5,920 nucleotides of DNA from Clostridia bacterium (GCA_017547975.1 JAFYNU010000181.1:1-5920), one strand, 5' to 3'. Shown: positions 1-5,784, counted from the first letter of the stretch. Numbers and translations: made by a program. The notes: a model not told the origin generated them from the letters alone.

Positions 1-252
1 CAGGAGCTCGGGGAGGATGGTTTCCTCCAGGGTCTCCACCCCGGTGGTGGAATACTGGTAGAAGGTGCTGCCCTCCTCCACCCCCCGGTAGCTGCCCCGC
101 AGAACCCGCAGGGCGATGCCGATGACGGTTTGGGCGGCGGGGTAAATCTTCAAAATATTGGGGTCGCTCATGCGGCTGATGGGGCCGAAGGTGACCAGAT
201 CGGCACCCAGTTCCTTGAGCCGGGCAACCAGTTTGTCCCGGAGATCAGTCAA
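1..252 (-). CDS. QueG/RdhA-like Fe-S reductase, third paralogue (5' part only)
   Basis: This is the first 84 codons of a gene that runs off the left edge of the window, open throughout. The start is a TTG at 252-250, inside the last codons of the upstream gene, with an 8-nt overlap. It is chosen because a strong GGAGGT (266-261) lies 8 nt upstream, and because the product then begins like its two neighbours: a short N-terminal helix followed by LGADLVTFGPISR, matching LGADLVGIGD in B and AGADLVGIGSM in C. Further motifs shared with the neighbours are YPAAQTVIGIALRVLRGSYR (residues 38-57) and EEGSTFYQY (59-67). The next ATG (codon 28) would remove the conserved ADLV block. This is the N-terminal domain of the QueG/reductive-dehalogenase superfamily; the Fe-S ferredoxin domain should lie outside the window. 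Overlap with B implies translational coupling. Its enzymatic role is unknown. Confidence 0.82.
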   Translation of the reverse strand, partial: MTDLRDKLVARLKELGADLVTFGPISRMSDPNILKIYPAAQTVIGIALRVLRGSYRGVEEGSTFYQYSTTGVETLEETILPELL

Positions 253-1150
253 GCTTACCCACCTCCTTCAGGTGTTTGTAACAGGCGTAATCACAGGCCT
301 TGCCGCAAAGACAGGGTACGTAGCCGCTGAAATTGGGCAGGAATCTGAGCTTGGGGTAGATAGCCCGGGCGAGCCCGGCATCGAAGCGTTTTTCACCGTT
401 CAGGATGGCTTCCCGGTCGGGATCCTCCGAAAGGAAGGCATCGGTCATGAAGGGATTGGATTTATGAGCACCCCGGTAGTAAACGCTGCACTGCCAGGAG
501 TCGGTTCCCTGGGTGGAAATGGCGTTGCCGGGGCAGGCGGTGATGCAGGCCCCGCACCCGTCGCAAAGGTCGGTAGCGAAGGGAGCATCCACCTCCAGGG
601 GGGCGTCGGTGACGATGAAGACGAAGCGCACGTAGGGACCGAATTTGGGGGTCAGCACCGCCCCCGAAAGGCCCGCTTTGCCAAGCCCCGTGATCTCGGC
701 GGACTTTGCAAAATCCATGATGATATCCGGGGCGGGTTTGCCCGGCTCCACCGATTCGGCGAATTGGAGCTCGTAGGTATCAAATACCTCCGGATTCTGG
801 GATTTGTCCCCCTTCACCCGCAGGTTGGACACGTTGCGCTGGACGCAGGCATCGTAACCCTCGTCCTCGATCATGGCGGCCATTTTCAGAAGGGCGATTT
901 CCGCCCGTTCCTCGTCCTGATACTTGACCCCCAGGGTCATGTAGTTGTAGTATTGGGTTTTGGAATGCATCAATTCGTAAAGCCCCCGGGGCACCCGGAA
1001 GCCCATGCCGATGACGCACTTGGCGGCGGGCAGGATCAATCGGGGATCCCGCTGGGGGTCGCATCCCTCGTAAAGGGCGATATCCCCGATGCCCACCAGG
1101 TCGGCCCCGAGAGAGCGGGCCTTTTCTTTGATTTGTGTAGCAGTTAACAT
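245..1150 (-). CDS. QueG/RdhA-superfamily 4Fe-4S protein, 301 aa (B)
   Basis: A cytosolic iron-sulfur protein of the epoxyqueuosine reductase/reductive dehalogenase superfamily. Seen directly: the N-terminal domain (about 1-145) contains ADLVGIGD and a TQYYNY block; TGLGKAG...LTPKFGPYVRFVFIVTDAPLEVD (154-188) parallels the RdhA/QueG signature 'GLGxxGxxxLLixPxfGpxvrlxxvfTDlPLxpD'. A classical ferredoxin motif CxxCxxCxxxCP is formed by C196, C199, C202 and C206, and SWQCSVYYRG (C221) resembles the position before the second cluster in the family. The second cysteine set is unusual: C280, C282, C286, C290 (CxCx3Cx3C). There is no Tat signal, no membrane segment and no C-terminal HEAT-repeat extension as in many QueG proteins. 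The ATG start has GGAGG 6 nt upstream, and the upstream stop TAA abuts this site. Known members bind cobalamin and two 4Fe-4S clusters. Cobalamin use here is inference. It is unlikely to be the housekeeping QueG, since it is one of three tandem paralogues. Confidence 0.85.
   Translation of the reverse strand: MLTATQIKEKARSLGADLVGIGDIALYEGCDPQRDPRLILPAAKCVIGMGFRVPRGLYELMHSKTQYYNYMTLGVKYQDEERAEIALLKMAAMIEDEGYDACVQRNVSNLRVKGDKSQNPEVFDTYELQFAESVEPGKPAPDIIMDFAKSAEITGLGKAGLSGAVLTPKFGPYVRFVFIVTDAPLEVDAPFATDLCDGCGACITACPGNAISTQGTDSWQCSVYYRGAHKSNPFMTDAFLSEDPDREAILNGEKRFDAGLARAIYPKLRFLPNFSGYVPCLCGKACDYACYKHLKEVGKLD
261..266 (-). promoter_or_regulatory. Shine-Dalgarno for the TTG-started gene A
   Basis: GGAGGT on the minus strand, 8 nt before the TTG at 252-250. 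It is embedded in the last codons of gene B (encoding ...KEVGKLD) and is what decides for the TTG start of the partial gene. Overlapping stop and start favour translational coupling. Confidence 0.7.
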
Positions 1151-1162
1151 ACCCGTCCTCCT

Positions 1163-2230
1163 TTACCGATCCAGCTTCCATTCTTTTTTGGTGCGCAGGG
1201 GAGCCTTGAAGCGGTTTTCCATGGCACCGCCCTTTTTCTCCAGCATGGAAACGCAGGCGCGGATACATCCGCCGCATTTTGCCATGTTGTAGCCCACCCA
1301 GTTGGGGAAATAGCCCGCCAGGGCCTTGTAGACGTTGGTAACCGATTCCTCGTTGGCTTCTCCCTTGCCTTCCAGCACGTCCAGCTCCCCGTTTTCGTTT
1401 TTGTCGAACACTTCCTTGGGCACGAAGGGGTTGTAGTAGCGGCCCGCGTGGGTGTAGAAGGCGTAGCACTTCCACTCATCCAGCTTGGCCCATTCGCACC
1501 TCTTGTCCCCCACGTAGGTGACGATGCTTTCGGTTTCGGAAAGGCAGCTGCCCGGGCAGGAGCGCACGCAGGCTTTGCACATGCGGCAGATTGGAGGACC
1601 GTTATAGAGGGGGTCGGGCTCCAATTCCGCATCGGTGAACAGGAAGGCAAGCCGTTGCAGGGGGCCGAATTCGGGGGTCAGGAACATTTTGCTCCATCCG
1701 ATCTCGCCGAGGCCGCAGGCAACCGCCGCGAGGCGGAACTGGAACTGCAGATCGGGGGCCACGGCACCCTCCCGGACCGGGCGGGTGAACTGCACGGTGC
1801 GGTGGTGGGCGGCGTTGGTTTCGGCGTGGCGGCTGACCTCGATTTGTTCCTCCGGGGAAATGGTGTTGCCGGGGGAGGCGTCCATGTCGCTGACCACACC
1901 CCGGGCGCCGGTGTTGCGGTAGAGCATGGCTTCGTAGCCCGCATCCTCGATGACCTTACCCACCCGATAGAGCACCGCCGGGGCGAAGATCTCGTTGATG
2001 CCGCCGTAGGCCATGGAGGGGTACTGGTAGAACTGGGTGCCCTCCTCAATGCCCCGCTGAACACCCCGGGGAATGCGGAATACCATACCCACCACGCTTT
2101 TCGCCTCCGGGAAGAGGTAACGGGGGTCCATTTCGGGGGGTGCGTTTGCGAAGCGGTCCATGCTGCCGATGCCCACCAGGTCGGCACCTGCGGCAAGGGC
2201 GGCGTCTTTTACCATTTGGCTGGTTAACAA
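1163..2230 (-). CDS. QueG/RdhA-superfamily 4Fe-4S protein, 355 aa (C)
   Basis: First gene of the coupled C-B-A set. The start is taken as TTG at 2230, not the in-frame ATG at 2254: AGGAGG (2245-2240) sits 9 nt before the TTG, whereas it lies inside the ORF of the longer form, and the TTG form begins MLTSQMVKD, aligning with MLTATQIKE of B. The N-terminal domain has AGADLVGIGSM (14-24), FPEAKSVVGMVFRIPRG (40-56) and EEGTQFYQYPSMAYGG (62-77). The core signature is CGLGEIG..MFLTPEFGPLQRLAFLFTDAELEPDP (172-207), very like RdhA proteins. First cluster CxxCxxCxxxCP: C215, C218, C221, C225. The second is probably C245 or C255 (CEWAKLDEWKC) plus C319, C322 and C326 (CxxCxxxC), an arrangement like RdhA with its distant first ligand. 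No Tat signal is present, so it should be cytoplasmic. Reductive dehalogenation, another corrinoid-dependent reduction, or an electron-transfer role all fit; the substrate is not determinable. Confidence 0.87.
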   Translation of the reverse strand: MLTSQMVKDAALAAGADLVGIGSMDRFANAPPEMDPRYLFPEAKSVVGMVFRIPRGVQRGIEEGTQFYQYPSMAYGGINEIFAPAVLYRVGKVIEDAGYEAMLYRNTGARGVVSDMDASPGNTISPEEQIEVSRHAETNAAHHRTVQFTRPVREGAVAPDLQFQFRLAAVACGLGEIGWSKMFLTPEFGPLQRLAFLFTDAELEPDPLYNGPPICRMCKACVRSCPGSCLSETESIVTYVGDKRCEWAKLDEWKCYAFYTHAGRYYNPFVPKEVFDKNENGELDVLEGKGEANEESVTNVYKALAGYFPNWVGYNMAKCGGCIRACVSMLEKKGGAMENRFKAPLRTKKEWKLDR

Positions 2231-2239
2231 GGGTAAATT

Positions 2240-2245
2240 CCTCCT
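2240..2245 (-). promoter_or_regulatory. Shine-Dalgarno deciding the TTG start of gene C
   Basis: AGGAGG on the minus strand ends 9 nt before TTG 2230-2228. An ATG at 2254-2252 lies upstream of it and has no purine-rich site of its own: the preceding bases form a C-rich palindrome. The TTG also gives an N terminus that aligns with gene B. Confidence 0.75.
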
Positions 2246-2251
2246 TTTTGA

Positions 2252-2270
2252 CATTCGCCGGGGGCGAATG
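2252..2270 (-). other. Perfect 8-bp palindrome directly upstream of the gene C ribosome binding site
   Basis: CATTCGCC / GGCGAATG with a 3-base spacer, ending 6 bases before the AGGAGG of gene C. In the leader RNA it would form a GC-rich stem-loop. There is no U-tract after it on the minus strand, so it is not an intrinsic terminator. It could be an operator for a dimeric regulator, an mRNA-stabilising or translation-modulating hairpin, or the edge of an inserted repeat. Confidence 0.45.
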
Positions 2271-2557
2271 CGGTTGAAAGTTAAGGGATGCCGAGTAGGT
2301 TATCGGAAGCTATGTAGGGACCGGGTCGCCCGGCCCGGAACTGCCGATATGCAAAGGGGTAAGGCAGGTCGGGAAACAGCGAGTCCATCACTCGTACCCG
2401 CCCATAAAGATCCCCTGCGTAGGGGGTGGTGGGTAGTAACAATGGGGGTGTCCCGAAAGGGGGCAAATGTTGTCGGCGTAGAAGACTAAGGAGTAATGCT
2501 TACTGGAACATTACAGCGGGTTTTTGGATCCAATAAAATTTGTGTCCTTTGTACCAT

Positions 2558-2586
2558 GTTACTTTCTTCTTCGAGAAGAAAGTAAC
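2558..2586. repeat. Perfect inverted repeat, 13-bp stem, probable MITE/REP-like element
   Basis: GTTACTTTCTTCT and AGAAGAAAGTAAC are exact reverse complements separated by TCG. Neither strand has a T-run after the stem, so it is not an intrinsic terminator. The sequence, followed by AAAG, resembles a short palindromic element that I recall as widespread between genes of gut Clostridia; that family assignment is from memory. Confidence 0.6.
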
Positions 2587-2595
2587 AAAGAAGCC

Positions 2596-2617
2596 CGGGG
2601 GGTTCCGATTCCCCCCG
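2596..2617. repeat. G/C-run hairpin CGGGGGG-N8-CCCCCCG
   Basis: A 7-bp all-GC stem with an 8-base loop, 9 bases after the 13-bp palindrome. It probably belongs to the same composite repeat. No gene covers it. Confidence 0.5.
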
Positions 2618-2656
2618 TACCCCCAACGGCGTAGCCGGTAGTTGGGTACGTTTTTT
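2617..2656 (+). terminator. Terminator-like hairpin on the plus strand
   Basis: GTACCC..AAC (2617-2627, two unpaired C) can pair with GTTGGGTAC (2641-2649), and a T6 run follows at 2651-2656. On the plus strand this has the shape of an intrinsic terminator. No plus-strand gene precedes it, so it may be part of a mobile repeat or may stop antisense transcription. Confidence 0.4.
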
Positions 2657-2780
2657 GTCCCAAGTTAGTAAAACACCCTGCCGTGTTCTTGTGGCTTTCG
2701 GGTGGGAAGTCGCTCCCTCTTCGGTCGCTCATACGGCTTGTACCAGGTGGCGGCTACTTCGTATACGCCGCCATTGCCTT

Positions 2781-2800
2781 CCGCCCCTCCCCCGGGGCGG
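2781..2800. repeat. GC hairpin downstream of gene D
   Basis: CCGCCCC and GGGGCGG form a 7-bp stem around six bases. It lies 78 bases past the stop of gene D and has no U-tract on the minus strand. It could protect the 3' end of the E-D transcript, but is not a clear terminator. A second inverted pair, GGCGGC/GCCGCC at 2749-2772, lies just beyond it. Confidence 0.35.
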
Positions 2801-2877
2801 GTAGGAACATTGTGCCGCAGAGGTGTTACAAAAACGTATCGACAGCGAAGGGGATGGGTCTACCGTCCCGCTTTGCC

Positions 2878-3924
2878 TTATTGGCAATCGGCGCTTGCCA
2901 CGTAGAGGTCTTCCAGGCTCCGGGCGGCCATATCGCAGACCCGGCCGCAGTAGCCGCAGATATCGCATTTTTTGGCACAGCTTGCGGCATAGAGACCGTA
3001 TTCCGGGGGGATTTTGTCGTTTTCCAGAACCATGGGGTAGAAGTGCCCCGCATGGTTGGGTTCCGTGAGATCCAGAAGGTTTTCGTGGCAGACCCTGTTG
3101 GCATAGGATTCCAGGATGAAGACCGGGTCGGGGGAGACCCGGGTGGCAAGCTTCACCGAATCGCAAAGCTCCTCGTAGTGCACCAGATCTTCCGGCCGGA
3201 TCAGGTTCAGGCGGGAAAGGATCATGCGTCGGTGTTCGGGATTCCCCAGCCATTCGGCGCAGAGACCCCGGAAGGGGATGGCGTTATCCATCCCGGCAAC
3301 CCCGGCCTCGTGGGCCACCAGGTTATCGTGAAAGGAGCGGGCGGGGCAGTGGCTCAAACAGCCGGAATTGGCCAAAATATGCCGGGTTTTGCCCATTTTT
3401 TCCAAGGCATCGGAAAAATCTTCCAGCTTGGCAAGCTCCCGGTTCAGCTCCCGGGGCAGGTAGAAGCCGTCAAAATCCTCCGCCAGGTACTCGGCGGCCT
3501 GGGGGGTGGCCACCCCCATATTCACCGAAGCCCGGGTGGCAACCTCGGGGAAATTTACCTTTACCAGGTGGGCCAGGGGGGGCGCGGTGGTGGTGACCGA
3601 GGAAAGACCGAATTTGGCCCCTATCTCCTCCACGGTTTCACAAACCTCCCGGAAGAAGGCTTTGGAAAGGGCCCGATCCCCGTAGCAGGATCCGTTCAGC
3701 AGCAGATTGAAGGAGATGCCGGCGTCCCGAAGGATGGAAAGCTCCTCCTCCATCCTTGCCTTTGCCTCCCAGGGGGAGAGAGTTTGGTGGAGGGTGGCGG
3801 CGTGGCGGCCGTTTGGCATGCTGCCCCAGGAGAAATAGACCTCGCCGATCTGCTCCTTATGCCGAAGGATCGCTTCCAGAAAGCGGTTGTCCCCGGTGAG
3901 CTGGTAGCCGACCGAAAATTTCAT
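2878..3924 (-). CDS. Peptidase U32-like TIM-barrel protein with C-terminal Cys cluster, 348 aa (D)
   Basis: Probably a soluble Fe-S protein of the U32 'collagenase-like' fold, whose well-studied members (UbiU/UbiV, TrhP, RlhA) bind 4Fe-4S and support O2-independent hydroxylations rather than proteolysis. Seen directly: a start compatible with a barrel (SVGYQLTGD; GEVYFSWGS around 27-35), alternating beta/alpha segments (FNLLLNGSCYG 72-82; ATRASVNMG 129-137; DGFYLPRELNREL 152-164), then LANSGCLSHCPARSFHDN (184-201), with C189 and C193 in a CxxxCP pattern like the U32 region of conserved cysteines. A tight C-terminal motif follows: C316-x3-C320-x2-C323-x2-C326-x3-C330, suggesting an Fe-S or zinc site. 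No signal peptide or membrane segment. ATG start with GGAGG 5 nt upstream; the same CATACGGAGGT string precedes gene E. It lies 59 nt after E, likely the same transcript. Family assignment is by eye; the true function is unknown. Confidence 0.7.
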   Translation of the reverse strand: MKFSVGYQLTGDNRFLEAILRHKEQIGEVYFSWGSMPNGRHAATLHQTLSPWEAKARMEEELSILRDAGISFNLLLNGSCYGDRALSKAFFREVCETVEEIGAKFGLSSVTTTAPPLAHLVKVNFPEVATRASVNMGVATPQAAEYLAEDFDGFYLPRELNRELAKLEDFSDALEKMGKTRHILANSGCLSHCPARSFHDNLVAHEAGVAGMDNAIPFRGLCAEWLGNPEHRRMILSRLNLIRPEDLVHYEELCDSVKLATRVSPDPVFILESYANRVCHENLLDLTEPNHAGHFYPMVLENDKIPPEYGLYAASCAKKCDICGYCGRVCDMAARSLEDLYVASADCQ

Positions 3925-3979
3925 AAATACCTCCGTATGATCAAAGAGTGGACGATTGTGAAATAGGCTACGGTGACTA

Positions 3980-4029
3980 CCCCTCAGTCACCTTCGGTGA
4001 CAGCTCCCCTGACAAGGGGAGCCTGGGAA
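3980..4029. repeat. Double-hairpin interspersed repeat overlapping the 3' end of gene E
   Basis: Two adjacent perfect palindromes: GTCACC/GGTGAC (3987-4001, TTC loop) and GCTCCCCT/AGGGGAGC (4003-4022, GACA loop). The layout CCCTCAGTCA...GACAGCTCCCCT..AGGGGAGCC matches a short palindromic element I recall as very common in Oscillospirales-type genomes. It contains the stop codon and the last ~14 codons of gene E. A further GGTGAC at 3972-3977 could pair with the same GTCACC, giving two mutually exclusive stems. The element is not followed by a U-tract on the minus strand, so it should not terminate the E-D transcript outright. Confidence 0.7.
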
Positions 4030-5741
4030 GGGGAATACACAAAGTCGCCGGCGGGCACGCCGTCGATTGGGTGATCGGTGTAGTTGAGGCGGAGGGTGTC
4101 CCCGGTTTGGTAGGTGACCTGCACAAGGCCGTTTGCGAGGATTTTGTGATCGGTCATGGGCACGTATTGCAGGTGGGCCATGGGGGAGAATTCCTCGGTC
4201 ATCCGCAGGATCACGTCGGCGGTGCGCCGGAGGTCGGCATCGCTATCCAGCACCAGATCCTCGTCCCCCATCCAATGGTTGTTATCCATGAAGGCCGAGT
4301 AGATATATAGCGAGGGGCGGCCGCCGTATTCGTAGAAGCGGAGCCGGGCGGCGGGGGTCTTGATGGGGTAGTTCACCGTGTCCGCCGAGGGGTTATAGGT
4401 GAGGATGCCGTGGTAACAGAGCTGCCACAGGGGGATGAAATCGTCCTCCAGGGGGGAAAGCCCCGAAAGCAGCTTGAAGGTGGAGTAGAGGCCGTAGTCC
4501 AATACCCCACAGGTGAAGTCGTAGGTCCCTTCCGAGGAAATGCCGCCGAAGAGGTCTGCGGCGTAGGCAAGCACGTCGTTCCAAAGACGGGCGCATTCCC
4601 CATGGGTCACCGGATGGCGGGGGTCATGGCAGTCCCGGGGGGCCACGGTGGAAATCACGTCGATGTAGTGGGAGCCGGCAAAGCCCAGGTCACGGATTTT
4701 GGGCAGGTCCCGTTTGGCGTAGCCCATGGCCTTGGTGGGACAGAGCTGGTAGGCCTGGCCTCCGCTCCAACAGCCGCAGGTGTAGGGGGTGCCGTCGGGC
4801 TGTTTGCTTGTGATTTCCTCCGAAAAATCCTCGGCAATTTCGTAGCAGTCGAGGGAATTGGTGTGGCATACCATTTTGTAGCCGTAGGCTTCCGCCTTTT
4901 GGATGAGCCGGCGAAGACCCTCCTCCCCCCCAAGCTGGGGTTCCACCGGGAAGGTTTCCGGCCAGCGGCCGTCGTGGCCCGATTTGTTCCAGCCCACCAG
5001 GCAGAATTCCGCCTTGGGGAGACCCCGGGCGTGGAGCTCGTCCAAAAGTTCCCCCACCCGGTCGAAGGTGCAGGCGACCCGCATTTCCGGTTCGTTTTCC
5101 CGGGTTTGGGAAAGAACCTTGGGGGGCGCGGGCTTCCAGCCCATGCGGATGCGGATCTCCGGGGCCTCTGCCAGGTAGCCAAGCAGGGGACGATCGACGG
5201 CCTTGTCCACCATGGTCCGGATATGGCCCTGCTCCAGCTTATATGCCCGGTAGAGGGCGGCCATGGCGGGGTAGGCAGCCTGAGTGGCTGTGAGAAAATA
5301 AAGCTTGAGGGATATGTCCTCGAAGAGGGTGGAGTAGTCGGAACGGATCACGGGGAAAAGGGAGTAGGTGTCCCCCGAAAGGGACAGCCGGAAGTGGCCG
5401 CCCAGGTGCATCCCCTCAAAAATCAAAAGGGTGCCCCCCTCCGGCTGGGTAAGGCCGATGATGGGCAGGAAGGCGGCGTCGAATTCCTCGGTGCCCTCCG
5501 GTTTTGGGGTGAAGTAGGTGAGGGCCCCCGACCCGGAACGGGGGAGAACGTAGTTTCCCGGATCCCCCACCCGGCGGGTGAAAAGGTCGGGAAGCAGGGC
5601 GATTTCGGTGAAGCCGGCGGGGACTTCGGCGGCGGGGAGGGTCAGGGTGAGGGCGTTTTCCTCTTTCGTGACCCGAAAGGGAATTTCCAGGGTTTGGTCC
5701 GGGGTGGTGACCCGGGCGAAGCAGGAAGCGGGCGTTTGCAT
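3984..5741 (-). CDS. Putative cytoplasmic glycoside hydrolase-like TIM-barrel protein, 585 aa (E)
   Basis: Resembles the DUF5696 / GH101-GH129-like group of large glycosidase-type proteins; assignment by eye. The N-terminal ~185 residues look like a beta-rich sandwich (LEIPFRVT, NALTLTLPA, GGTLLIFEGMHLGGHFRLSL). A barrel follows: FCLVGWNKSGHDGRWPE (246-262), YKMVCHTNSLDCY (288-300), GSHYIDVIST (356-365, D361) and DLFGGISSEGTYDF (396-409, E404, D408). D361 and E404 are in positions expected for nucleophile and acid/base of a retaining hydrolase; this is inference. The C-terminal part again looks beta-rich (GLVQVTYQTGDTLRLNYTD). No signal peptide, so it probably acts on an imported glycoside. 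Start at ATG 5741: GGAGG lies 7 nt upstream, and an in-frame ATG at 5828 would add 29 residues encoded by AT-rich repeat DNA. The C terminus, SPSQAPLVRGAVTEGD, is encoded by an inserted palindromic repeat. Gene D follows after 59 nt. Confidence 0.75.
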   Translation of the reverse strand: MQTPASCFARVTTPDQTLEIPFRVTKEENALTLTLPAAEVPAGFTEIALLPDLFTRRVGDPGNYVLPRSGSGALTYFTPKPEGTEEFDAAFLPIIGLTQPEGGTLLIFEGMHLGGHFRLSLSGDTYSLFPVIRSDYSTLFEDISLKLYFLTATQAAYPAMAALYRAYKLEQGHIRTMVDKAVDRPLLGYLAEAPEIRIRMGWKPAPPKVLSQTRENEPEMRVACTFDRVGELLDELHARGLPKAEFCLVGWNKSGHDGRWPETFPVEPQLGGEEGLRRLIQKAEAYGYKMVCHTNSLDCYEIAEDFSEEITSKQPDGTPYTCGCWSGGQAYQLCPTKAMGYAKRDLPKIRDLGFAGSHYIDVISTVAPRDCHDPRHPVTHGECARLWNDVLAYAADLFGGISSEGTYDFTCGVLDYGLYSTFKLLSGLSPLEDDFIPLWQLCYHGILTYNPSADTVNYPIKTPAARLRFYEYGGRPSLYIYSAFMDNNHWMGDEDLVLDSDADLRRTADVILRMTEEFSPMAHLQYVPMTDHKILANGLVQVTYQTGDTLRLNYTDHPIDGVPAGDFVYSPSQAPLVRGAVTEGD

Positions 5742-5784
5742 GGGGCAACCTCCGTATGTGGAATGTGAAAAATGGATGTTTTGT

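Larger units (their letters stand above)
2271..2877. other. Gene-free intergenic patchwork of palindromes and probable interspersed repeats
   Basis: About 600 bases between genes D and C with no protein-coding region I can support. Short open frames on both strands show no family features and cross the palindromes. The left part (about 2281-2466) has G-rich stretches and an imperfect GC palindrome around 2319-2338 (ACCGGGTCGCCCGGCCCGG). The centre has GTAATG/CATTAC (2493-2514) and a 13-bp perfect hairpin (2558-2586). Next come a G6/C6 hairpin (2596-2617) and a terminator-like hairpin on the plus strand (2617-2656), then GGCGGC/GCCGCC (2749-2772) and CCGCCCC/GGGGCGG (2781-2800). I see no convincing -35/-10 pair for gene C on the minus strand. 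Composition and palindrome density resemble interspersed repeats of gut Clostridia, but copy number cannot be tested here. Confidence 0.55.

Noticed and set aside
158..1147. A 329-codon open frame on the plus strand opposite gene B
   Set aside because: Gene B shows a textbook ferredoxin motif and family signature on the other strand; the plus frame is its shadow.
2281..2466. A 61-codon minus-strand open frame upstream of gene C
   Set aside because: It lies in repeat-like GC palindromic DNA, is Pro/Gly-rich, and I see no clear ribosome binding site or conserved domain. It is more likely an interspersed repeat than a gene.
2461..2560. Minus-strand promoter for the C-B-A genes (TTGGAT ... TAATGT)
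   Set aside because: The spacer is only 14 bases and neither hexamer is close to consensus; too weak to annotate.
2271..2877. CRISPR array or tRNA gene in the long intergenic region
   Set aside because: No regularly spaced direct repeats and no tRNA-like cloverleaf or T-loop consensus were seen; the structure is inverted rather than direct repeats.
2683..3966. A 427-codon open frame on the plus strand opposite gene D
   Set aside because: Its product is Gly/Val-rich antisense-like sequence, it has no family motif, and the minus frame carries the clear cysteine motifs and a good ribosome binding site. Long antisense frames are expected in GC-rich codon usage.
3980..4029. Intrinsic terminator between E and D
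   Set aside because: The hairpins are strong, but no U-tract follows on the minus strand, and the layout matches an interspersed repeat.
4410..5768. A 452-codon open frame on the plus strand opposite gene E
   Set aside because: It mirrors gene E codon bias, has low-complexity Gly/Val composition and no recognisable motif.
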